The notes beneath the pieces are model-generated. The model had not been told where the DNA came from. It saw only the letters and a list, made by a program, of their open reading frames with translations, and searched no databases. A program made the translations under genes and the position numbers. Positions 26,428-34,426 of a stretch of 47,730 nt of DNA are shown here, one piece after another (the first letter of the stretch is position 1; each line of letters begins with the position of its first letter). Source of the DNA: an uncultured Bacteroidales bacterium (lineage in GTDB: Bacteria > Bacteroidota > Bacteroidia > Bacteroidales > UBA932); contig ONOI01000006.1 in NCBI GenBank assembly GCA_900319375.1, forward strand, positions 1 to 47,730. The letters are read 5' to 3'.

Positions 26428-28125
26428 ATGAAAAACAAGCTTCTTATTGCGGCTGCGGCGCTGATGATTCTAAGCGCAGCAGACGCTTTTGCATGCACCA
26501 ACATCATCGTTACGAAGGATGCCAGCGCAGACGGCTCCACGATGGTTTCTTACGCAGCCGATTCCCACTGGCTCTACGGCGAGCTCTACCTCCGCCCGGC
26601 CGGAACCTTCAAGGAAAAGGCCATGCGCCAGGTTATCGAATGGGACACCTACAAGCCTCTCGGCAAGATTCCCGAGGCGACTCAGACCTACCAGCGCCTT
26701 GGAAATATGAACGAACATCAGCTCATAATCGGAGAGACGACATGGGGCGGACGCGAAGAGCAGATTAACGAAGGCGGTCTGATGGACTACGGTTCCCTTA
26801 TCTATATCGCGCTCGAGCGTGCGAAATCGGCCCGCGAGGCTATCAAGGTCATCGCGGAACTGGCCAATACCTACGGCTATTGCTCGGAGGGCGAGACCTT
26901 CTCGATCGCCGATAAGGACGAAGCCTGGATAATGGACCTCGTCGGCAAGGGCAAGGAAAAAGGCATCGTTTGGGTGGCCTGCCGCGTTCCGGACGGCTAC
27001 ATCTGCGCCCATGCCAACCAGGCCCGAATTACCCGTTTCCCTCTCCATGACTCCGGCAACTGCCAGTATTCGCCGGACGTAATCAGCTTCGCCCGCGCCA
27101 ACGGCTGGTTCAGCGGCAGCGACGAAGAATTCAGCTTCCGCGACGCTTACAACCCGCTCGATTTTGGTGGCGCAAGGTGCTGCGAGGCCCGCGTATGGTC
27201 AGCCTTCAACATCCTCTGCGACGGCCATTTCACCTACGTAGATGCCTTGGGCAATGAGCGTGGCGCCTCGGCAGACGATTACCTGAACTACGCGATGGGC
27301 CATGACCTGAGCAGCGAGATGCCACTGTTCGTCAAGCCTTCGCGCAAGATCACGGTCAAGGACGTTGCCGACGCGATGCGCGATCACTACGAGGGCACGC
27401 CCATGGACATGAGGGTCGACGCCGGTGCGGGCGGAAATGCCTGCCCCTACCGCTGGAGGCCGATGAGCTTCAAGGTCGACGGCGTTGAGTATGTCAACGA
27501 GCGCGCTATTGCGACCCAGCAGACCGGATTCTGGTTCGTGGCCCAGGCCCGCCCGAGCCTGCCGGATGTAGTCGGCGCTCTGGTGTGGTTCGGCGTTGAC
27601 GATGCCGCTACCTCATGGCTCACCCCTATCTACGTCTGCTCGACCGAGGTCCCCGAGTGTTTCAAGGTCGGCAACGGAGACCTGCTCCACTATTCGGCCA
27701 AGTCCGCTTTCTGGATCAACAACCGCGTATCGAACTCCTGCTACAGGATGTACAACCTGATGGAGCCCTTCGTCCGCGAAAAGATAGACGCCTTTGAGAA
27801 CGAACAGATCGGAAAGGCCGTTCCGGAGATGGATAAGAAGCTCGCCGAGCTCGTCCATTCCGGCAAGGCCGACAAGGCGGTCAAGCAGATGACCGATTTC
27901 TCGGTAAAGACCGCTCAGAAGCAGTTCAAGGCGTGGGTCAAGCTCGAGGAGACCCTTCTCGTCAAGTTTATCGACGGCAACGTCAAGGCTCAGGACGCCA
28001 AGGGCAACTTCAAACACACAAAGTACCACGACGGTACTCCTGAAGGCCTTACTCAGCCCGGCTATACCGAACGTTTCAAGAGGGCGATCGTCCGCGACAA
28101 CGGAGAGGTTCTGCGCTCGCGATAG
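26428..28125 (+). CDS. C69 family dipeptidase (secreted)
   Basis: A 565-residue peptidase of the C69/U34 family. The ATG at 26428 gives a signal peptide MKNKLLIAAAALMILSAADA followed by FA and C23, which begins the family sequence ACTNIIVTKDASADGSTM; this Cys is the N-terminal nucleophile exposed by processing. Other family blocks are EQINEGGLMDYGSLIYIALERAKSAREA (about 115-145, in pieces) and SIADKDEAWIMD. Family members cleave dipeptides with broad specificity. Here it is exported, as is usual for Bacteroidales homologues. It lies alone on the plus strand, divergent from pheS. Confidence 0.93.
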   Translation: MKNKLLIAAAALMILSAADAFACTNIIVTKDASADGSTMVSYAADSHWLYGELYLRPAGTFKEKAMRQVIEWDTYKPLGKIPEATQTYQRLGNMNEHQLIIGETTWGGREEQINEGGLMDYGSLIYIALERAKSAREAIKVIAELANTYGYCSEGETFSIADKDEAWIMDLVGKGKEKGIVWVACRVPDGYICAHANQARITRFPLHDSGNCQYSPDVISFARANGWFSGSDEEFSFRDAYNPLDFGGARCCEARVWSAFNILCDGHFTYVDALGNERGASADDYLNYAMGHDLSSEMPLFVKPSRKITVKDVADAMRDHYEGTPMDMRVDAGAGGNACPYRWRPMSFKVDGVEYVNERAIATQQTGFWFVAQARPSLPDVVGALVWFGVDDAATSWLTPIYVCSTEVPECFKVGNGDLLHYSAKSAFWINNRVSNSCYRMYNLMEPFVREKIDAFENEQIGKAVPEMDKKLAELVHSGKADKAVKQMTDFSVKTAQKQFKAWVKLEETLLVKFIDGNVKAQDAKGNFKHTKYHDGTPEGLTQPGYTERFKRAIVRDNGEVLRSR

Positions 28126-28133
28126 GCGGATAA

Positions 28134-28164
28134 TTTGTCATTTACATAAGTTTTTATAACTTTG
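28134..28164 (+). promoter_or_regulatory. Promoter of the porin-like gene
   Basis: TTTG (28134-28137), 19-bp spacer, TAACTTTG (28157-28164): a complete Bacteroidota promoter 36 bp before the ATG at 28201, starting 8 bp after the peptidase stop. Confidence 0.88.
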
Positions 28165-28200
28165 CACCGCTTTTTTTGAACACATATTTTATTCAATAAA

Positions 28201-28845
28201 ATGAAAAAAGTTCTTATGACTCTTGCACTCGTAGCTGTAGCAGCTACCAGCGCATTCGCACAGATCTCGGTCGGAGCCGGCTATCTTGCCAACACCCAGA
28301 AGTCTACCTACACCTCTGGCAGCACCTCCACCACCACAACCAATCCTTCCAATGGTTTCTATGTTGGAGCCGACTATACTCTCGACCTCGGACAGGGCCT
28401 CGGCGTTCTCGCTGGTCTTAAGGGATCCTTCCTTTTCCACACCGAGACCGGTAGCATCACCCTCCCTATCCTCGGTACTTTCACCGGTACTTCCAAGCTT
28501 TCTGAGATTTACCTTGCAGTTCCTGTTCAGGCAGTCTATACCTACGCTCTGAGCAACGACCTCAAGCTCTTCGGCTTCGCTGGCCCCAGCTTCTCATTCG
28601 GCCTTTCTTCGAAGACAAAGTCTACCAACAACACAACTGACGATGTTACTGTTACCGACAACTATGGCGAGAACAGCGAATACGGCAAGTTCAACGTATT
28701 CCTCGGAGCAGGCGTTGGCGCCGACTTCATGAACACCATCCGCATCAAGGCTGGTTATGATATCGGTCTCCTCAACCGCTCTTCTGCTGACAACACCAAG
28801 GTTGGCGACGCTCAGTGGTTCGTTGGTGTAGCTTATCTCTTCTAG
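28201..28845 (+). CDS. Outer-membrane beta-barrel protein, porin-like
   Basis: A 214-residue protein with a signal peptide ending AFA (residue 20) and then alternating amphipathic strands (ISVGAGYLA, FYVGADYTLDLG, LGVLAGLKGSFLF, SEIYLAVPVQAVYTY, LKLFGFAGPSFSFGL, FNVFLGAGVGADF, IRIKAGYDIGL) closing with WFVGVAYLF, an aromatic C-terminus as in outer-membrane barrels. This is the OMP_b-brl_2/PorT-like type, probably 8-10 strands. Loops are Ser/Thr/Asn-rich, notably after residue 28. Its own strong promoter and terminator and regular codon use suggest high expression. Function unknown. Confidence 0.88.
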   Translation: MKKVLMTLALVAVAATSAFAQISVGAGYLANTQKSTYTSGSTSTTTTNPSNGFYVGADYTLDLGQGLGVLAGLKGSFLFHTETGSITLPILGTFTGTSKLSEIYLAVPVQAVYTYALSNDLKLFGFAGPSFSFGLSSKTKSTNNTTDDVTVTDNYGENSEYGKFNVFLGAGVGADFMNTIRIKAGYDIGLLNRSSADNTKVGDAQWFVGVAYLF

Positions 28846-28868
28846 TCTGAAGATATATAGTCAAACAC

Positions 28869-28898
28869 AAAGACCGGCCCTCAGGGTCGGTCTTTTTT
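28869..28898 (+). terminator. Terminator after the porin-like gene
   Basis: AAGACCGGCCC and GGGTCGGTCTT form a hairpin with a two-base loop, followed by a T-run ending at 28898. It just overlaps the stop of the convergent flavoprotein gene and could work in both directions. Confidence 0.9.
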
Positions 28899-30090
28899 AT
28901 AGACTCCGGGCGACGGTTGCGCCCGTGCTCCACGCAGCCTGGAGGTTGAAGCCGCCGGTAAGGGCGTCGATGTCCAGGACTTCCCCGGCGAAGAAGAGGC
29001 CGGGGCAGCGGCGCGATTCGAGGGTGGAGGGGTCCACGGTGGACATCGACACTCCGCCGGCGGTTACAAACTCCTCTTTGAATTTTGCCCGGCCGGTTAT
29101 TTCATAGCTGTCTGCAGTTAGAACTGCGACAAGGCGGTTGAGGCCCTTTGAGCCGAGTTCCGCCCAGCGTATATCTTCGCGAAGGCCGGCCCGATTCATA
29201 AGATGTTTCCACAGTCGGGCGGAGAGGCTCTCAGGATGGACATTGGCGAGGAGTTTCTGTCCGTCGGAAACGGAGCTAAGCCATTCGCGGGCCCCGGCTT
29301 CGGTCAGCGAGAGCCAATTGATAAGAAGGGTAGCCTTGTAGGCTGCTTCGGAGAGATATCTGGCGGCGTAGGATGAAAGCCGTAGAGTTGCAGGTCCGCT
29401 GACGCCCCAGTCGGTAAGCAGAAGCGTGCCTGAGGAGCGGAGCTTAGTCCCGGCCAGAGCGAGGGTGACATCATCTACGGATGTCCCGGTAAGCTCTTTG
29501 ATGCCGGGATCAGATAATTTAAATGTAAACAGAGAGGGAACTGGAGGGATTATATCGATGTCCAGCCCTTCAAGAAGGCCTAACGCTCCGCCTCCTGTTG
29601 TTACTACTACCTTGTCGGCACGAATGGTTTCTCCGCCAGCAAGGGTCAGGCGGTAGCCACCAGCCTCATGAGAGATCTTTTCGACTTTCGCCTTACACCT
29701 TACCTCGGCGCCAAGCTGACGCATCAGACGCTCAAGGGTGCGGACTACCTGCATCGCGTCCTGCGAGGCGGGAAAAAGGCGTCCGTCCGGCTCGGCGACG
29801 AGCCGCACGCCTTCCGCCTCCCACCAGCGATGCGTGTCTTCCGGAGAGAATGCGTGGAAAGCCTGACGGATAAGTTTTTCGCCCCGGGGGTACACTTCCG
29901 AAAGCGTCCCTACCGAGGCGAAAGTATTGCTGATATTACATCGGCCTCCGCCGGTTACGGAGACCTTGGCGAGGGGCCTTGCCCCCGCCTCAAGGACCGT
30001 AACGGCCGCGCCGGGCGTCCTGCGCTTCAATTCAATCGCGCAGAAACACCCGGCGGCTCCGGCTCCTATTATTACTACTTTTTCTTGCAA
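28897..30090 (-). CDS. FAD-dependent oxidoreductase, HI0933/YhiN family
   Basis: A 397-residue flavoprotein with the dinucleotide-binding VVIIGAGAAG (5-14), an acidic strand end VTVLEAG, the family motif VTGGGRCNISN (46-56), and a C-terminal FAD-binding stretch GLFFAGEVLDIDALTGGFNLQ spread over 365-388. Substrate unknown; the family is often labelled aminoacetone oxidase-like. The only start that keeps the whole FAD motif is TTG at 30090, which overlaps the end of the permease gene by 16 bp, so translation is probably coupled. Confidence 0.9.
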   Translation of the reverse strand: MQEKVVIIGAGAAGCFCAIELKRRTPGAAVTVLEAGARPLAKVSVTGGGRCNISNTFASVGTLSEVYPRGEKLIRQAFHAFSPEDTHRWWEAEGVRLVAEPDGRLFPASQDAMQVVRTLERLMRQLGAEVRCKAKVEKISHEAGGYRLTLAGGETIRADKVVVTTGGGALGLLEGLDIDIIPPVPSLFTFKLSDPGIKELTGTSVDDVTLALAGTKLRSSGTLLLTDWGVSGPATLRLSSYAARYLSEAAYKATLLINWLSLTEAGAREWLSSVSDGQKLLANVHPESLSARLWKHLMNRAGLREDIRWAELGSKGLNRLVAVLTADSYEITGRAKFKEEFVTAGGVSMSTVDPSTLESRRCPGLFFAGEVLDIDALTGGFNLQAAWSTGATVARSL

Positions 30091-31337
30091 ATCAGCTGAC
30101 CTACAACGTAGATGACAGCCGCGGTGAGCATTCCGTTGATGGAAGGAATACCGACCTTGACGAGGTTGGCGACAACTGCGCCGCAGACAACGCCTGCGAT
30201 TGCGAACCAGTCGACTGTCTTAATCTCGATAGTTCCGTCGAGATACTCCTTTCTGTGGAGGAAGTATCCGAGGATAAGGATGATACCTACCGGCGGCAGG
30301 GTGCAGTTGAGGATGTTGAGCCATCCGCAGAAGTTCCAGTAGAGCCAGACGGCTGCTACGGTACCGATGATTCCGGAGATAAGGACCATCAGTTTCTTCG
30401 ATCCTCCGGTAATGTTGGCAAGGCCGAGACCTGTTGAGTAGAGGGCGTTGTCGTTGGTGGTCCAGATGTTCAGACCGAGAACTGCGACTGCGACATAGAA
30501 GAGGTTGAGGTTAAGCATAACCTCAAAGATATCGTTGCCTCCGACATAGATTGAAGAAACAGCGCCGAAGAAGAACATGAGCGAGTTGCCGAGGAAGAAG
30601 GCACAGACGGTGACGATGGCCGCGATCTTTCCGTTCTTGGCGAAGCGGGTGAAGTTCGGGGTCGCCGTACCTCCGGAGACGAAGCTTCCGATTACAAGGC
30701 CGGCTCCGGCGATGACGCCGAGGTCCTTGGTGCCCTTTGAGAACTGCTCGATAAGTCCGGAGTCACCATGCTTGACGGCGAGGACCATGGCGACGGTGCC
30801 GAGAATTGCAACCAGCGGGACGGCGATGTAGCTGACGATAGTCAGGCTCTTGATGCCGAAGTAGGCACTGGCGGTCATAAGGATACCGGCAATCGCGACG
30901 AGCAGGTAGCCCTCGACGGGCATGAAGTCGGGAGTTACCTCGAGGCCGAGGAGTTCCTTCGCGACCGGGATTGCGAACATGGCGAGGCCTACGCCGAACC
31001 AACCCATCTGGGTGAAGCTGATCATCGCGCTGGGGAGCCAGCTGCCCTTGCGGCCGAAGCTGCGCTGGGCGAGAAGATCGAGCGAAAGTCCGCTTTCAGC
31101 ACCGATGTACCCAAGAGAACCTGTGTATGCGCCGAGGATGACGCCGCCGAGGATGAGAGCGCCGATGAAGCCCTTGAAATCAAGGCCGGCGGCGAGATTC
31201 TGTCCGACCCACATACTTGCGGAGAAGAATGTGAAGCCAAGCATAATCATGAACATTGTCAGCGTTCCGCGACGCGAAGATGCGGGTACGCTCGAGTTGG
31301 AGAAGTCGAAATCGACTTTGCGGTTGTTGTTGCTCAT
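30075..31337 (-). CDS. codB: Cytosine/purine permease, NCS1 family, CodB-like
   Basis: A 420-residue inner-membrane transporter with about 12 hydrophobic segments. NCS1 features are the N-terminal MWVGQNLAAG in segment 1, the GSWLPSAMISFTQMGWFGVGLA block around residues 97-116, TATPNFTRFAKN (about 224-235) and NIWTTNDNALYSTGLGLANI (about 284-303), as in CodB. It should import a nucleobase with cation symport; cytosine is the best guess by similarity. No codA deaminase is nearby. Its ATG overlaps the stop of the phosphoribosyltransferase-like gene (ATGA), so the two are translationally coupled. Confidence 0.92.
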   Translation of the reverse strand: MSNNNRKVDFDFSNSSVPASSRRGTLTMFMIMLGFTFFSASMWVGQNLAAGLDFKGFIGALILGGVILGAYTGSLGYIGAESGLSLDLLAQRSFGRKGSWLPSAMISFTQMGWFGVGLAMFAIPVAKELLGLEVTPDFMPVEGYLLVAIAGILMTASAYFGIKSLTIVSYIAVPLVAILGTVAMVLAVKHGDSGLIEQFSKGTKDLGVIAGAGLVIGSFVSGGTATPNFTRFAKNGKIAAIVTVCAFFLGNSLMFFFGAVSSIYVGGNDIFEVMLNLNLFYVAVAVLGLNIWTTNDNALYSTGLGLANITGGSKKLMVLISGIIGTVAAVWLYWNFCGWLNILNCTLPPVGIILILGYFLHRKEYLDGTIEIKTVDWFAIAGVVCGAVVANLVKVGIPSINGMLTAAVIYVVGQLICKKK

Positions 31338-32386
31338 TGCTTTATAAGATTAAATAATTGTGTCAGGCGTGCTTCGCAGATTGCCGTCAGGTTCTGTTTG
31401 CGAAGTTCAGCGAGGTACCGCTGTTCCTTTCTATATAGTGGTTCAAGATTCCAATCAGCCGGGTAGCCGCAGAGATTCAGCCACTCGGGGTAGGTCGCCT
31501 CGGCATAACCCACCTTCTCGGCCAGGAAGGCCTCATAATCGGCGGTATGGCTTGCCTCGAGCAGATCCTGCCAGTACTCAATTACCTCCTTGAAGTGGTC
31601 TTCAATCTCATAGCGGCGGGCTCCGCCGTCGTATATGATACACTTTTCAAGCAGGGCCGGAGCGTGGGTATAATCGAGGATGTATTCGCGGAATTCAGGG
31701 GTGATGCAACCGCCCTTCCATCCGAAATCGATCATGGGGACGTTGACTCCGGTAACGCCCTTGTCTTCGTAGACAGTAAAGGCGCCCTCGAAGAAGATGC
31801 ACTCGAAGCCTTCGAATTCGGGCCATCTCAGGCGTATATGTTCAGTCATGTTCTCCATCAGATTGAAGGCTTTCGTTCCTCCGATCGTGAAGAAGACAAT
31901 CTTCTTTATCGAACCGCCTGCGCGGTCGAACTGCTCGATGGTGTATTTAAGACATTTGCGGATAGTGTCTCCGCTCGCGAGGATATCGCCGATAAGAAGA
32001 GTGCAGTCCTTTTCAGGGTGCAATTTTTCGTAGCGGATCTCGAGACCTTTTATAATATGGTTCTCAATAACCCTTTCGCAACTGAGGAAGTTGATGTTGT
32101 CGAGTCTGATTCCGAGAGAATGGCAGCATTCCTCCAGGGGATAATTGAGGCCGCCGCGAAGGATGGTAAGTATTGCCGCCTTTTTTAAATCGGGCTCCAG
32201 GGCCTTCAGGGCCGCGGTCATGGGCTTTTTCAGAACGTCGCAGCATTCATACCCAATCACCTCCGGAGAGGCCATCAAACGGCGGCTGCCTTCACTGCTG
32301 ATTACATAATACGCATTCAGAGTATCCTTGGAGACGAGGCTGTAGAGAGCGGTCTCCTGATCTTTTCGGACTAATTTGAGCTGCAT
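31334..32386 (-). CDS. Phosphoribosyltransferase-like protein with C-terminal extension
   Basis: A 350-residue cytosolic protein. Residues about 50-180 have a phosphoribosyltransferase fold pattern: AAILTILRGGL (70-80), then the PRPP-binding loop LLIGDILASGDTI (130-142), close to the usual hydrophobic-DD-x(3)-TGGT form, but with G133-D134 and ASGDT, and a following hydrophobic strand KKIVFFTIGG. The remaining ~170 residues are not a domain I recognise. The coupling to a nucleobase permease suggests it activates the imported base, or senses it (inference). The leader before its ATG is a perfect hairpin, and an 11-bp palindrome lies upstream. Confidence 0.8.
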   Translation of the reverse strand: MQLKLVRKDQETALYSLVSKDTLNAYYVISSEGSRRLMASPEVIGYECCDVLKKPMTAALKALEPDLKKAAILTILRGGLNYPLEECCHSLGIRLDNINFLSCERVIENHIIKGLEIRYEKLHPEKDCTLLIGDILASGDTIRKCLKYTIEQFDRAGGSIKKIVFFTIGGTKAFNLMENMTEHIRLRWPEFEGFECIFFEGAFTVYEDKGVTGVNVPMIDFGWKGGCITPEFREYILDYTHAPALLEKCIIYDGGARRYEIEDHFKEVIEYWQDLLEASHTADYEAFLAEKVGYAEATYPEWLNLCGYPADWNLEPLYRKEQRYLAELRKQNLTAICEARLTQLFNLIKQ

Positions 32387-32408
32387 TCCCGATACGAACT
32401 AATCGGGA
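32387..32408 (-). promoter_or_regulatory. Leader hairpin directly before the start codon
   Basis: TCCCGAT (minus strand, 32402-32408) and ATCGGGA-complementary arm (32387-32393) form a perfect 7-bp stem with an 8-base loop, ending at the base next to the ATG. With the -7 box at 32411-32418 the transcript would begin in or next to this hairpin. Confidence 0.7.
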
Positions 32409-32410
32409 TA

Positions 32411-32418
32411 CAAATATA
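32411..32418 (-). promoter_or_regulatory. -7 promoter box of the phosphoribosyltransferase-permease operon
   Basis: Minus-strand TATATTTG, a perfect TAnnTTTG, 24 bp from the ATG. No clear -33 TTTG. Confidence 0.75.
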
Positions 32419-32436
32419 AACAAATTTTCTTCATTT

Positions 32437-32464
32437 ATCCGTGTAAACACTTTTTTACACGGAT
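32437..32464. promoter_or_regulatory. 28-bp perfect palindrome, probable operator
   Basis: ATCCGTGTAAA (32437-32447), six bases, TTTACACGGAT (32454-32464): a perfect 11-bp inverted repeat between divergent genes, about 19 bp upstream of the minus-strand -7 box. The form GTGTAAA-N6-TTTACAC suits a dimeric regulator. A plus-strand terminator (T-rich after the arm) is possible but no plus-strand gene ends here. Confidence 0.65.
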
Positions 32465-32506
32465 TTTTATTTGTCCCTTTGCGGAAGAACCAAACTATAA
32501 CTAACT

Positions 32507-33664
32507 ATGAAAATTATACTCAGACTTATCGCAGCCTCTATTCTGGCCGCAACAATTATCTCCTGCAGCAAATACATATCCGGGCCTTCTTATTATATGC
32601 CCGACAATTCTGCCGTCGAGAATGGATCCGATTCTTCCGGATTCGACTTATCGTCTTTGGCCCGGATGTTTGCTGCGCTCCCGATAGGATTGGATCAGAT
32701 GGAAGAGGTGAAAGACGCAGCGTCGGCCTCGATCGGGAACGGCTACGACGAAGAATATACGATGAAGCAGCTGATCGAGGCCCCAGGCTGCGGCGTCGGA
32801 GACAACCCTACAAAAGCCGGAAACTATACTCGTCCGCTGAGGGATATGATAGCGGAATATCTTGCAACCGAGACGAAAGCGGGGGCAAAAGATGTAGAGG
32901 AGTATTTGAACGCCCTCTCGCAGTCGGACCTGCAACTGTATTGGCCGTATTCAGAAGATTGGGATGGCGAGGAGCTGCCTATCATTACCTTCGACCCGGG
33001 CTATGGGTCCGACTATAATTACGGATATAAACTGGGAAGGGATTCGAACGGTTTCAGCGTAGTGGACTCCGTCTATGTAGACGAACAAATAGCCAGGGAA
33101 CACCCGGTCTGGGTCATCAACACAAACGACGATGCCGGTTTTACGCCCCTGGACCTCTATACAGAAGCCGCCCAGTCCTCAACCAAATCCGGCCCGAGAA
33201 AGCTGTTCCTGCGATCCTTCACGATGCTTCGCCACTATGACTCCTGGTTCCGCGGAGGAAGCGAATTCTTCGTAAAGTGCGGAGCCGTAAACGGTTTCCA
33301 CGCTACAACCGAAGCAGAAATGAGACTCTACTACCCCAGCGTTACGGACTTTATGGTGGTCGTCAAGCGTAAGCAACTGGGAGAAGAGGTGCCCTACAAC
33401 GGTATTATTATGACTGATTTTACGAACCAGCTGGAGAATCTGGCCTTCCTTATAACTGAAGACGACGGAGGAACCCAGACTTCGTGGAAATGTTCTGCTA
33501 CCGTCAAGATTAAATCCAAGAGCTACGGTTTCGAGTGTGATATCCCGTATAATGAAAAAGACGATATCGTCTGGCGAGGCCAGCTCAGCGCCAGCTTCTT
33601 CCAGGAAGCCGATTATGTCTCCGGCCGTTTTGGCGACGTGTTAATCTCTTTCGTCCTTGAATAA
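32507..33664 (+). CDS. Lipoprotein of unknown function
   Basis: A 385-residue protein with a lipoprotein signal (C20 in ATIISC). No family recognised. Residues about 25-150 are acidic with helical stretches; about 150-385 look beta-rich, with a stretch VWVINTNDDAGFTPLDLYTEAA that resembles the small subtilase-propeptide-like/peptide-cap region sometimes seen before KXG repeats, too weak to use. FLRSFTMLRHYDSWFRGGSEFFVKCG and the C-terminal half with paired strands suggest a beta-sandwich. It stands alone between a palindrome-containing divergent promoter region and the toxin-antitoxin genes. Lower GC than the neighbouring housekeeping genes. Confidence 0.7.
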   Translation: MKIILRLIAASILAATIISCSKYISGPSYYMPDNSAVENGSDSSGFDLSSLARMFAALPIGLDQMEEVKDAASASIGNGYDEEYTMKQLIEAPGCGVGDNPTKAGNYTRPLRDMIAEYLATETKAGAKDVEEYLNALSQSDLQLYWPYSEDWDGEELPIITFDPGYGSDYNYGYKLGRDSNGFSVVDSVYVDEQIAREHPVWVINTNDDAGFTPLDLYTEAAQSSTKSGPRKLFLRSFTMLRHYDSWFRGGSEFFVKCGAVNGFHATTEAEMRLYYPSVTDFMVVVKRKQLGEEVPYNGIIMTDFTNQLENLAFLITEDDGGTQTSWKCSATVKIKSKSYGFECDIPYNEKDDIVWRGQLSASFFQEADYVSGRFGDVLISFVLE

Positions 33665-33673
33665 TTAGTATAA

Positions 33674-33729
33674 TGAGTTCAGAAATTTCCTTATATTTAC
33701 ACTCAAAATTAGGGGTAATTATGAACTCA
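33674..33729 (+). promoter_or_regulatory. Toxin-antitoxin promoter flanked by an inverted repeat
   Basis: TGAGTTCA (33674-33681) and TGAACTCA (33722-33729) are perfect inverted copies flanking a weak -7 box TATATTTA (33692-33699); the second copy covers the antitoxin start codon. Autoregulation by the antitoxin is the likely use. Confidence 0.5.
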
Positions 33730-34023
33730 CAGAGAAAGAAAGAGTACGATTATTTGTCTTTGAGACTGAGGGGGCGCACCAAAGCACGCATTAAGACTGC
33801 GGCAAAAAGTGCAAAAATGAGCGTGAATGAGTATTTGAACCGCGCCCTTGAAGAAATTACAAAGGACATCGTTTCAGAAGAAGAGATTATGGAAGAGAAG
33901 AAAAAAACAGAAGCGTTCCTGGATGCTGTTTGCGGCACCTGGAAGACAGATAAGACGGCGGATGAGATAATGTCGGAGATCAAGTCTTCACTCAAGTCAA
34001 AGAAAGTCGAAGACCTATGGTAA
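33721..34023 (+). CDS. VapB-type antitoxin, ribbon-helix-helix
   Basis: A 100-residue protein from the ATG at 33721; a longer in-frame start 48 bases earlier would cover the promoter. The N-terminal YDYLSLRLRGRTKARIKTAA and KMSVNEYLNRALEEI have the strand-helix-helix pattern of Arc/CopG-type DNA-binding antitoxins; the acidic/basic C-terminal tail should bind the toxin. Its stop overlaps the toxin start by 7 bp, the usual toxin-antitoxin layout. Confidence 0.82.
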   Translation: MNSQRKKEYDYLSLRLRGRTKARIKTAAKSAKMSVNEYLNRALEEITKDIVSEEEIMEEKKKTEAFLDAVCGTWKTDKTADEIMSEIKSSLKSKKVEDLW

Positions 34024-34403
34024 AGTACCTTCTTGATACGAACATTATTATAGACCTGCTGCGCGGCACTTCTCCTGAAACCAAGCAACTTATAGTCAGT
34101 CTTGGGATCAGCAACTGCGCCATCTCGGACATCACTTTATATGAATTATATGTCGGGGTGGAACTATTCGGCGGGCCAGACGGAGAAGCAGCAATCGAGC
34201 GCATCGTCGGCGGATTAACTGTCCTTCCGTCCAAAGATGGATTCCGCGAGGCGGCCAGACAGTACGTTCGGTTAAAAGCCAAGGGTGAGACTATCGAAGA
34301 CCTTGACCTTTTCATTGGCTGTACGGCAATAGTCAATGACCTATATATGGTTACTGGAAACGTGAAACACCTCTCACGCCTGGAGAATATCAGAATTCTT
34401 TAA
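34017..34403 (+). CDS. vapC: VapC-type PIN-domain toxin (ribonuclease)
   Basis: A 128-residue PIN-domain protein. Acidic metal-binding residues are D7 in LLDTNIIIDLL, E43 in LYELYVG, and D97 in DLDLFIG; the fourth usual Asp near VTGNVKHLS appears as N115, as in many VapC proteins that keep VTxN. VapC toxins cut RNA, often initiator tRNA or rRNA, and are held by VapB. Start overlaps the antitoxin end. It converges on the outer-membrane gene with only 23 bp between. Confidence 0.92.
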   Translation: MVKYLLDTNIIIDLLRGTSPETKQLIVSLGISNCAISDITLYELYVGVELFGGPDGEAAIERIVGGLTVLPSKDGFREAARQYVRLKAKGETIEDLDLFIGCTAIVNDLYMVTGNVKHLSRLENIRIL

Positions 34404-34426
34404 ACGTTCGTCGCCCGGAGCATTGT

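Noticed and set aside
28869-28898. Hairpin as possible regulatory RNA
   Set aside because: Position right after a stop codon with a T-run fits an ordinary terminator.
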